A DNA stretch of 5,521 nt, taken from Chlamydiota bacterium (GTDB lineage Bacteria; Chlamydiota; Chlamydiia; Chlamydiales; Rhabdochlamydiaceae). This document shows, in pieces, positions 1-5,521 of the stretch. Location: assembly GCA_011065235.1 (NCBI GenBank), contig JAAKFB010000132.1, positions 1-5,521 of the forward strand, read 5' to 3'. The notes beneath the pieces were generated by a model that worked only from the letters and a program-made list of their open reading frames with translations, searched no databases and had not been told where the DNA came from. The position numbers and the translations under genes are program-made. Position 1 is the first letter of the stretch, and every line of letters begins with the position of its first letter.

Positions 1-1717
1 CTTTGAGCCAGTAACAACGTCCCAGGTTGGTAAAGAAGAGCAAGTAGTCGTGCGTGGATGCAACATAGACGTCTTTGAGGATGTCCCCCTCTTTTTTCAT
101 GTCTATGCCGATCACTCCATGACCTCCGCGCCGCTGCTCTCGGAATGTGCTTGTCGGCATCCGTTTGATGTAATCGTCTTCAGAGATGGTGATGATGACT
201 TGTTCATCCGCAATGAGGTCTTCAATATTGAATTCCCCCTCTGCTGCGGTGATTTGAGTTCTGCGGTCTTGAGTGTGACGTTTGCCTACTTCTCCAAGCT
301 CTTGCTTGATGATGTCGCGTACCATTTTATCAGATTCCAAAACCGAGCGCAAATGGGTAATTTTTTCGAGCAATTCTTTGTACTCGTTTTCAATTTTCTC
401 TTTTTCCAAGCCTGTAAGTTGATACAAGCGTAGGTCTAAGACGGCATTGGCCTGCCTTTCGCTGAGGGCATATTTGGCAATTAAACTTGTTCTCGCCTCA
501 TCACGACTGGAGCTTTTACGGATCAATTTGACTACTTCGTCAAGATGATCGAGCGCTTTGAGGTATCCCTCTAAGACGTGGGCTCTCGCTTCTGCTTTAG
601 CCAGCTCAAAGCGGGTGCGCCGGCGGATCACTTCAATCCGGTGGCTTACCCAAGCTTGGATGAACTGCTTGATGTTCATCGTACGCGGCAAGCCCTTATC
701 GAGCGCCAGCATATTGCAACCAAATGTGACCTGCATTTCGGTGTATTTGTAGAGTTGATTGATGATCACATCGGGAATTTCCCCACGCTTGAGATCGAGC
801 GAAATGCGCATTCCATCTTTGTCCGATTCATCGCGGAGATCTGAAATACCCGTGATGTTTTTATCATTGACAAGAGCAGCTATTTTTTGGATGAGGGTCG
901 ATTTATTCACGTTATAAGGAATTTCATCGACGATGATTCTCTGGCGATCTCCTCCTTTCTCTTGATCTTCTACATGAACAACTGCGCGCAAAATCACTTT
1001 TCCGCGGCCTGTGTGGTAGGCTTCTTTGATCCCTCTATATCCACAAATTATTCCCCCCGTTGGAAAATCGGGGCCGGGCATCACTTCTTGAATCTCTTCG
1101 ATCGTGACCTTGGGATCATCGATCACGAGTTCTGTTGCCTTGATCAATTCATTTAGGTTGTGGGGAGGAATATTTGTTGCCATCCCGACTGCAATCCCTG
1201 AAGAACCATTAGCGAGGAGGTTGGGGAATTTCGAGGGAAATACGGTGGGTTCTGTTTTCGTCTCATCATAGTTGGGGACAATATCGACGGTTTCTTTTTC
1301 GAGATCTTCCATCAATGCGATCGACGCATGGGTCAAACGGGCTTCTGTGTAACGCATCGCAGCGGGAGGGTCTCCATCGACCGATCCAAAGTTCCCCTGT
1401 CCATTGATGAGGGGATAGCGCATGGCCCAATCTTGTGCCATGCGGACAAGTGTGGGATAAATAACAGTTTCACCGTGTGGGTGAAAATCCCCTGAAGTAT
1501 CTCCTGAAATTTTGGCACATTTTCGATGTTTCCCTCCCGGTGACAGGTTGAGCAGGCGCATCGCATAGAGGATGCGGCGCTGAGAGGGCTTCAGACCATC
1601 GCGCACGTCGGGAAGTGCTCGTGAAATGATCACCGACATGGAGTAACGGAGGTAGCTTTCCTTGACCTCATCTTCTACATTGCGTGGGAGGATGATTTCG
1701 TCTTTGGTATAACTCAT
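1..1717 (-). CDS. gyrA: DNA gyrase subunit A (partial, 3' end beyond window)
   Basis: GyrA cuts and rejoins both DNA strands in the A2B2 gyrase. My own translation gives 572 uninterrupted codons from ATG at 1715-1717 with no stop, so the gene continues past base 1. About 250-300 C-terminal residues of a normal GyrA are missing. Visible motifs are LPDVRDGLKPSQRRIL (35-50), the QRDR around HPHGETVIYP (79-88), catalytic Arg122-Tyr123 in AAMRYTEARL, and SSGIAVGMATNIPPHN (172-187) with the intercalating Ile175. A helical coiled-coil region follows (about 365-500). The first C-terminal beta-pinwheel blade starts near 500 and carries a GyrA box, QRRGGHG (528-534). The start is 10 bases after the gyrB stop and has an AAGG Shine-Dalgarno sequence 8 bases upstream. 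ParC is unlikely because of the GyrA box and the adjacent gyrB. The segment between the N-terminal motif and the QRDR (NLSPGGKHRKCAKISGDTSG, 57-76) looks chlamydial to me. Confidence 0.97.
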   Translation of the reverse strand, partial: MSYTKDEIILPRNVEDEVKESYLRYSMSVIISRALPDVRDGLKPSQRRILYAMRLLNLSPGGKHRKCAKISGDTSGDFHPHGETVIYPTLVRMAQDWAMRYPLINGQGNFGSVDGDPPAAMRYTEARLTHASIALMEDLEKETVDIVPNYDETKTEPTVFPSKFPNLLANGSSGIAVGMATNIPPHNLNELIKATELVIDDPKVTIEEIQEVMPGPDFPTGGIICGYRGIKEAYHTGRGKVILRAVVHVEDQEKGGDRQRIIVDEIPYNVNKSTLIQKIAALVNDKNITGISDLRDESDKDGMRISLDLKRGEIPDVIINQLYKYTEMQVTFGCNMLALDKGLPRTMNIKQFIQAWVSHRIEVIRRRTRFELAKAEARAHVLEGYLKALDHLDEVVKLIRKSSSRDEARTSLIAKYALSERQANAVLDLRLYQLTGLEKEKIENEYKELLEKITHLRSVLESDKMVRDIIKQELGEVGKRHTQDRRTQITAAEGEFNIEDLIADEQVIITISEDDYIKRMPTSTFREQRRGGHGVIGIDMKKEGDILKDVYVASTHDYLLFFTNLGRCYWLK

Positions 1718-1725
1718 AATAATAA

Positions 1726-1730
1726 CCTTA
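1726..1730 (-). promoter_or_regulatory. gyrA ribosome binding site overlapping the gyrB stop codon
   Basis: On the minus strand the sequence reads TAAGG, 8 bases (TTATTATT) before the gyrA ATG at 1717. Its TAA is the stop codon of gyrB. Ribosomes ending gyrB therefore sit on the gyrA Shine-Dalgarno site. This arrangement is expected to couple translation of the two subunits, which are needed in equal amounts. The overlap is seen directly; the coupling is inferred. Confidence 0.75.
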
Positions 1731-4211
1731 AATGTCTAGGTTTTTCACGGATAATGCGTGTTGTTCAATGAATGCTCTTCTAGGAGGAACTTCTTCGCCC
1801 ATCAGCATGGTAAACATGTGGTCGGCAGCAATAGTATCGGGAATTGTCACTCGAATGAGAGTCCGCTTGGCGGGATCCATCGTCGTTTCCCAGAGCTGGT
1901 CAGCGTTCATCTCACCCAAACCTTTATAGCGCTGAATTTCGATCCCTTTGCGTCCATTAATTCTGAGATATTCGATTCCTTCTTTCAGCGTGTAGATGGA
2001 AGTTTCTGCTTTCTCTTCATCAATGAAATCTAAGAGTTTGCCATCGGCAATCAAATAGCTATCGATGGAGAAATCAAAGGCAGAGAGTTTTTCTTTGAGT
2101 TTGTGCAGCTGTCCAGATTCATAGAGTTCCACAAAGGACAAGGCTTTCGGATGGAATTTCAGCATGTCCTCTGTCCGTTCTTCCTCGGGAATCGCTGCCA
2201 AGGTACGCTCGTGTTCTTGCCTTTGGATCTCTTCGTATTCTTTCTTTATCTCGACGAAATCTTCTTCACAGTAGACCAACTTTTCATCATCTCCAAGCTT
2301 GATTTGGAATTGAGGAAGCCTACCTTCATCATCTTTTAAAGCGATAAACTCGCGGAAGGGAATTCCCTTTCTCTCGAGTGAAGAGATGAAGACCTCCACT
2401 TCGCGAATGAGTTTGATAAGAACATCAACTTCTTCGGTTTTCAAGGTCTCTTCGTGACCTGCAAGCTTGATTGAGATGTCGGAGGTTCCGAGTTTCAAGA
2501 GGTAGTCGTCCATCTCTTTTTCGCTGTGAATATAGCGTTTCACTTTTTTGCGAGTGACTCGATAGAGCGGTGGTCTGGCGATATAGACATAGTTATTTTC
2601 TATGAGTTCAGGCAGATGTCGGTACAAGAATGTCAAGAGAAGGGTCCGGATGTGAGAGCCATCCACGTCGGCATCCGTCATGATGATGATTTTGTGATAG
2701 CGGAGCTTGCTCAAATCGAAATTGTCTTTGCCAATTCCACAGCCAAAAGCGGCGATCATGGCACCCACTTCGGTGTTTTGCAAAATCCTTTGAAGGCGGG
2801 CTTTTTCTACGTTTAGAATTTTTCCGCGAATAGGCAATATCGCTTGAAATCGACGATCGCGCCCTGACTTGGCAGATCCTCCCGCAGAGTCTCCCTCAAC
2901 GATGTAAATTTCACAGACTTCAGGGTTGCGTTCCTGGCAATCGGTCAGTTTCCCTGGAAGGCGAGCGCTATCAAGTGCTGTTTTGCGGAGTGTGAGCTCG
3001 CGGGCTTTGCGGGCCGCTTCGCGTGCATGCGCTGCTAAAACTGCTTTTTCTACAATCGTTTTCGCAATGCTCGGGTTTTCTCCCAGATAGATTGCAAATT
3101 CTTCCCCGCAAATTTGCTGGGAGATGGTGCCGACGTCTTTATTGCCGAGCCTTTGCTTGGTTTGCCCCTCGAATTGGGGATTGGGCACTTTGAGAGAAAT
3201 AACTGCCGTTAATCCCTCTCGCAAATCATCCCCAGAAACAGAAATTTTTTCCGCTTTGGGAAATTGTCCGCTTTTAATGTATTGGTTCAAAACACGTGTC
3301 AAAGCAGTCGAAAAGCCGCTGACGTGAGTTCCACCCTGGCGTGTGGAAATATTGTTGACATAGGAGTAGACATTTTCAACGTAGGACTCGTTCCACTGCA
3401 TCGAGAGTTCGAAATCAACGGGGCCATCGTCGCCTTCTTTCGTTCCATGGATGAAAATAGGAGGTTGGAAAAGAGGATTTTTATTTTCGTTCAAGTACTC
3501 GACAAAAGAGACCAGTCCTCCCTCATAGGAAAATTCGACTTCGGGATTTTCTGTAGAACGCTCATCGACGAAACGAATGATGAGTCCCTTATTCAAAAAT
3601 GCCAGTTCGCGCAGACGTTTGATCAAAATTTCGTATTCAAACTCTGTCGTAGAAAAAATGGAGTCATCTGGCCAAAAAGTGATTTGTGTTCCCGTTTTTT
3701 CAGTATCGCCGATGACTTTTAATTGCTCTTTGAGTTTTCCCTTTGCAAATTGCATCTGGTAGATTTTTCCATCTTGATACACTTCTGCAATCAACAGCTT
3801 GGAAACAGCATTCACACACGAGACACCCACGCCATGCAATCCGCCAGAAACTTTGTAAAGCCGCTTATCGAATTTACCACCAGCGTGCAAGATAGTCATG
3901 ACCACTTCTAAAGCAGAGACATCTCTCTTTTGCTTTTTCGATTCTGCTTCATGTTTTCCAACGGGAATTCCACGACCATTATCAAGTACTGAGCAGCTTC
4001 CATCTTTATGTAACATCACAGTAATTTCAGAGCAAAATCCCGCCATGGCTTCATCGATACTATTATCGACAACCTCGTAGACGAGTTGATGCAATCCACT
4101 GGAGTGCGTATCCCCGATGTACATGCTGGGACGCTCGCGAACCGCCTGCAGACCTTCGAGGACGGTAATTGCACTCGCATCGTATTCTCTTTTCTTAGCC
4201 ATTGTAGTCAT
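1728..4211 (-). CDS. gyrB: DNA gyrase subunit B (complete, 827 aa)
   Basis: GyrB hydrolyses ATP to drive negative supercoiling by gyrase in the cytoplasm. The GHKL ATPase domain shows YEVVDNSIDEAMAGF (45-59; Glu46 and Asn50 match E. coli Glu42 and Asn46), DNGRGIPVGKH (77-87) and VSGGLHGVGVSCVNAVS (121-137). The transducer domain has KVPNPQFEGQTK (341-352), with Lys341 matching Lys337. The TOPRIM domain has EGDSAGGSAKSGR (439-451, Glu439) and DADVDGSHIRT (513-523, metal-binding Asp513, Asp515, Asp517). The C-terminal motif QRYKGLGEMN is at 760-769, and the end RRAFIEQHALSVKNLDI is normal, so the gene is complete. Between about 560 and 735 lies the long charged insertion found in E. coli-type GyrB (804 aa) and absent from short forms of about 640 aa. 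ParE is less likely because of the 3' gyrA neighbour. Two starts are possible, at 4211 (Met1) and 4202 (Met4, giving MAKKREY). Confidence 0.98.
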   Translation of the reverse strand: MTTMAKKREYDASAITVLEGLQAVRERPSMYIGDTHSSGLHQLVYEVVDNSIDEAMAGFCSEITVMLHKDGSCSVLDNGRGIPVGKHEAESKKQKRDVSALEVVMTILHAGGKFDKRLYKVSGGLHGVGVSCVNAVSKLLIAEVYQDGKIYQMQFAKGKLKEQLKVIGDTEKTGTQITFWPDDSIFSTTEFEYEILIKRLRELAFLNKGLIIRFVDERSTENPEVEFSYEGGLVSFVEYLNENKNPLFQPPIFIHGTKEGDDGPVDFELSMQWNESYVENVYSYVNNISTRQGGTHVSGFSTALTRVLNQYIKSGQFPKAEKISVSGDDLREGLTAVISLKVPNPQFEGQTKQRLGNKDVGTISQQICGEEFAIYLGENPSIAKTIVEKAVLAAHAREAARKARELTLRKTALDSARLPGKLTDCQERNPEVCEIYIVEGDSAGGSAKSGRDRRFQAILPIRGKILNVEKARLQRILQNTEVGAMIAAFGCGIGKDNFDLSKLRYHKIIIMTDADVDGSHIRTLLLTFLYRHLPELIENNYVYIARPPLYRVTRKKVKRYIHSEKEMDDYLLKLGTSDISIKLAGHEETLKTEEVDVLIKLIREVEVFISSLERKGIPFREFIALKDDEGRLPQFQIKLGDDEKLVYCEEDFVEIKKEYEEIQRQEHERTLAAIPEEERTEDMLKFHPKALSFVELYESGQLHKLKEKLSAFDFSIDSYLIADGKLLDFIDEEKAETSIYTLKEGIEYLRINGRKGIEIQRYKGLGEMNADQLWETTMDPAKRTLIRVTIPDTIAADHMFTMLMGEEVPPRRAFIEQHALSVKNLDI

Positions 4212-4212
4212 A

Positions 4213-4225
4213 CCTTAAAAACCTT
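4213..4225 (-). promoter_or_regulatory. duplicated Shine-Dalgarno for the two possible gyrB starts
   Basis: The 19-base gap before gyrB contains TAAGGT twice on the minus strand, with AAGG at 4222-4225 and again at 4213-4216. The copies are 9 bases apart, and so are the two in-frame ATG codons (4211 and 4202). Each AAGG is exactly 10 bases from one ATG. The sequence alone does not decide the start. Met4 gives the more GyrB-like beginning, MAKKREYDASAITVLEG. Confidence 0.5.
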
Positions 4226-4230
4226 ATACC

Positions 4231-4551
4231 TTAGCCGATGCAAAACCGGATATTGCGAATCTTTGCGTTTGGAAATTTTTTGCGCAATTCTTTTAGCAAT
4301 TTGTGACGTTCATGTTGCGCCAATAAACTCAACAAAGAAGAGTTTCTGACTTTAATTGTCAAGATCCCTTCGATAAAAGAAACAGCCCTTGTCATCGGAG
4401 AAAGACGCTCTCCAATCACTGAAGGCCAAGCAGCCAAAATCAGATCGGGCCGCTCTTCGTGCCGTTTGCCAATTTGACGCAAAATTGCGGGTAAAAGCTG
4501 CCTTAAATTCTTGCTAGTTGGAGCAGTTGAAATTTTATCGGCCATACACAT
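4231..4551 (-). CDS. dciA: DUF721 / DciA-like protein, probable helicase-associated factor
   Basis: A small basic cytoplasmic protein of 106 aa, of the DUF721 family by my reading. Pattern features: an N-terminal helix (LRQLLPAILRQIGKR, 16-30), the hallmark 'AAWPSVIGERLSPMTRAV' (40-57, Trp42 and Gly47), a 'G-hydrophobic-LTIKVRNSSLLSLLAQH' strand-helix (62-80), a basic helix HKLLKELRKKFP (83-94) and a final strand KIRNIRF (97-103). This fits the KH-like fold of DciA, which in bacteria lacking DnaC or DnaI loads or assists the replicative helicase DnaB. A location beside gyrB is typical of the family and matches CT191 in Chlamydia as I recall it. No good Shine-Dalgarno sequence precedes either Met1 (4551) or Met3 (4545). 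It may be translated by coupling to the gene 20 bases upstream. The family call is firm; the helicase role is inferred from the family, and the symbol is provisional. Confidence 0.77.
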   Translation of the reverse strand: MCMADKISTAPTSKNLRQLLPAILRQIGKRHEERPDLILAAWPSVIGERLSPMTRAVSFIEGILTIKVRNSSLLSLLAQHERHKLLKELRKKFPNAKIRNIRFCIG

Positions 4552-4571
4552 AAATGTACAGCTTTTAGGGA

Positions 4572-5309
4572 CTAAGTTGCAACTGTTTTTTTGTTATTCA
4601 CAACGTGCATTTCTTCATAAAAATACGCAGTCAAGGAGAACAACAAAAGACCTGTTGAAACACTCAAAGAAAGCCATTGCATCACGATTGTCCCGTAAAG
4701 ATGTGCGGCAATTCCAAAAGCACTAACTGCCAGTAAACACACCTTGGCAATCAATTTTAAAAGAGCGCCTTTAAAGTCAGGGCGGCCGATCTCAGACGTG
4801 ATAATACGTGAAAATTGCATTTTAATCCCGTTCATTGCCGTCATGAAAAGAGCAATGCTACCCAAGAACCCAATTGTGCTTAAAACTTGTAGTTGAGAAA
4901 TAGAGAGTGATATCCATTTTTCATTATGAAAAATTTTGAGTGCATCTGCAATCAAATCGATAGAAAAAACCCCGTTAATAAACACTTTTTGTGTCTTTTC
5001 AGGCAGTTCCGCTACAGATCCGACCAACATGCTATCTTTGAGGCTTACGATGGAATGTCCAAAACTTCTCAATTGTCCTGGATAATTGAACCATTCTAGG
5101 GTGTGATTCATATTGCCGAATGCTGTTTTACATCCACGACTCGTTTGGGAAAGCTCTCCCTGGAACCATTCCGCCCATTTCAATGAGCGCACAACTGGTC
5201 GTACGACCATTTGCTGGACTCCTATCGGGCTTTTTACGTAGTCTTTAGCGACTGAAAAAACTGTTTGAGTTTGTTTAGAATCTCCTTCTAAACTTAAATT
5301 AACTGCCAT
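4572..5309 (-). CDS. unrecognised membrane protein, about three C-terminal membrane segments
   Basis: I do not recognise this 245-aa protein. It has no obvious signal peptide. The first 105 residues are soluble and slightly basic, with several Trp and Phe residues (WAEWFQGEL at 45-53, LEWFNYP at 71-77). A mildly hydrophobic helix follows at 109-123. The C-terminal half holds candidate membrane segments at about 140-160, 184-206 and 209-231. The last two are separated by only a few residues and form a bilobed hydrophobic block, after which a short polar tail (VVNNKKTVAT) ends the protein. Such bilobes are seen in chlamydial inclusion-membrane (Inc) proteins, but here a third segment lies upstream and no secretion signal can be read by eye. 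The ATG has a good Shine-Dalgarno sequence (AAGGTG, with 4 bases before the ATG) and a strong extended -10 just upstream. The TAG stop is 20 bases before the DUF721 gene, so it appears to be the first gene of the operon. Confidence 0.85.
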   Translation of the reverse strand: MAVNLSLEGDSKQTQTVFSVAKDYVKSPIGVQQMVVRPVVRSLKWAEWFQGELSQTSRGCKTAFGNMNHTLEWFNYPGQLRSFGHSIVSLKDSMLVGSVAELPEKTQKVFINGVFSIDLIADALKIFHNEKWISLSISQLQVLSTIGFLGSIALFMTAMNGIKMQFSRIITSEIGRPDFKGALLKLIAKVCLLAVSAFGIAAHLYGTIVMQWLSLSVSTGLLLFSLTAYFYEEMHVVNNKKTVAT

Positions 5310-5348
5310 AATACACCTTAGTTTATTATAGCATAATAAAGGTGTATT
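5310..5348 (-). promoter_or_regulatory. operon promoter with extended -10 inside an inverted repeat
   Basis: On the minus strand TGCTATAAT (5325-5333) is a perfect extended -10 element. No good -35 is present at 16-18 bases spacing (GTTTAA at 5348-5353), which extended -10 promoters can tolerate. The expected start of transcription is an A at 5318-5319. That gives a leader of about ten bases which begins with the Shine-Dalgarno AAGGTG (5314-5319) and runs into the ATG at 5309. The leader AAGGTGTATT (5310-5319) has an exact inverted copy at 5339-5348, with half-site centres 29 bp apart across the -10. A second inner repeat, TTTATTAT / ATAATAAA on the plus strand (5322-5329 and 5333-5340), has a 3-base loop. 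The bases are seen directly; promoter and operator functions are inferred. No T-run follows on either strand, so it is not an intrinsic terminator. Confidence 0.6.
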
Positions 5349-5521
5349 TAAACAGATGCAATAAAGTATTTATACGACGAGGAGGGGCGATTTGGCAAAG
5401 GGCCCGTAAAGAAATAACTTGGGCAATCCTCGAGCAGGAAAACGGTTCAGATCTTGAGGATTTTTCCGCAGTAGATATTCCTGCAATATCTACAAGGGAA
5501 AATCATCGAGAGATGAATCGA
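5342..5521 (+). CDS. possible partial divergent reading frame, unrecognised
   Basis: A plus-strand frame is open from 5312 to the window end (70 codons), after the stop TAA at 5309-5311. Its only early conventional start is GTG at 5342, which has no Shine-Dalgarno sequence and lies within the operator-like palindrome. From there it reads a hydrophilic peptide that includes IWQRARKEITWAILEQENGS and ends ISTRENHREMNR at the edge. A good AGGAGG (5380-5385) lies 4 bases before an in-frame ATT (5390), a very rare start codon. The TTG at 5392 in another frame stops after five codons. An in-frame ATG at 5513 has little upstream support. An open stretch this long can arise by chance, and I recognise no family. 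It could be a true gene, a decayed remnant or nothing. Confidence 0.25.
   Translation, partial: MYLNRCNKVFIRRGGAIWQRARKEITWAILEQENGSDLEDFSAVDIPAISTRENHREMNR
5471..5493. repeat. perfect 9-bp inverted repeat
   Basis: GTAGATATT (5471-5479) and AATATCTAC (5485-5493) are exact reverse complements around the 5-base spacer CCTGC. No T-run follows on either strand, so this does not look like an intrinsic terminator. It could be a binding site for a dimeric protein or an RNA hairpin, but it is short enough to be accidental. It falls inside the doubtful plus-strand open frame. Confidence 0.5.

Noticed and set aside
50..1156. Several plus-strand open frames of 64-127 codons
   Set aside because: All lie antisense to gyrA, which translates continuously with conserved motifs over the whole stretch.
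1333..1566. 77-codon minus-strand open frame
   Set aside because: It overlaps gyrA in another frame, over the QRDR and catalytic tyrosine region. The gyrA frame is clearly the real one.
3264..3722. 152-codon plus-strand open frame
   Set aside because: It lies wholly antisense to the conserved gyrB ATPase and transducer coding region and has no recognisable protein pattern. It is a shadow of gyrB.
1728..4211. parE / parC (topoisomerase IV) instead of gyrB / gyrA
   Set aside because: The A subunit has a GyrA box at 528-534, the B subunit has the long gyrase-type insertion, and the DUF721 neighbour is typical of gyrB.
5310..5348. Palindrome as a bidirectional intrinsic terminator
   Set aside because: The stem is AT-rich and no T-run follows on either strand. 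Its overlap with the -10 and Shine-Dalgarno sequence fits regulation better.
5370..5486. Minus-strand 38-codon frame (TTG start at 5486, TAA at 5370-5372)
   Set aside because: It is short, with a non-ATG start and no Shine-Dalgarno sequence, and it conflicts with the longer plus-strand frame. It could be the tail of an upstream gene only if the TAG at 5490-5492 were absent.
1..5521. CRISPR array, tRNA or rRNA gene, insertion sequence or toxin-antitoxin pair
   Set aside because: I saw no repeated spacer pattern, cloverleaf-like arms, rRNA motifs, transposase motifs or long terminal inverted repeats on either strand.

Overview
The window is one tightly packed minus-strand gene cluster. In transcription order, from high to low coordinates, it holds an unrecognised protein with about three membrane segments (4572-5309), a DUF721/DciA-like protein (4231-4551), DNA gyrase subunit B (1728-4211) and the 5' two thirds of DNA gyrase subunit A (1717 down to the window edge). 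The gaps between genes are only 20, 19 and 10 bases, and I see no terminator in them. The simplest reading is a single operon that carries the whole DNA gyrase plus a probable helicase-loading factor.

The likely host is a member of the Chlamydiae, probably an environmental or 'chlamydia-like' lineage rather than the genus Chlamydia. Three points support this. The order DUF721 - gyrB - gyrA is, as I recall, the one in Chlamydia (CT191-CT190-CT189). GyrA carries a chlamydia-like stretch between the 'GLKPSQRRIL' motif and the QRDR. GyrB is the long form (827 aa). Base composition by eye is in the mid-40s percent GC, higher than many chlamydiae, and would fit a Waddlia-like genome. This placement is an inference and not a proof.

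Region by region: 1-1717 is gyrA, cut by the window edge inside the first blade of the C-terminal domain. 1728-4211 is a complete gyrB with intact ATPase and TOPRIM motifs. 4231-4551 is the small DUF721 protein. 4572-5309 is the orphan membrane protein. 5310-5348 is a compact regulatory region: a perfect extended -10 element (TGCTATAAT on the minus strand) enclosed by a perfect 10-bp inverted repeat, whose downstream arm is also the short mRNA leader and Shine-Dalgarno sequence. 5349-5521 holds no secure gene. It has a plus-strand open frame running off the window and a perfect 9-bp palindrome.

Functionally, GyrB (ATPase and TOPRIM) and GyrA (DNA cleavage and wrapping) form the A2B2 gyrase that introduces negative supercoils. 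The DUF721/DciA family is linked to the replicative helicase DnaB. The cluster therefore joins replication and topology functions, with a membrane protein of unknown role at its promoter-proximal end. The most interesting points are that orphan protein and the promoter palindrome. The rest is housekeeping DNA, and I found no convincing new defence or mobile system.
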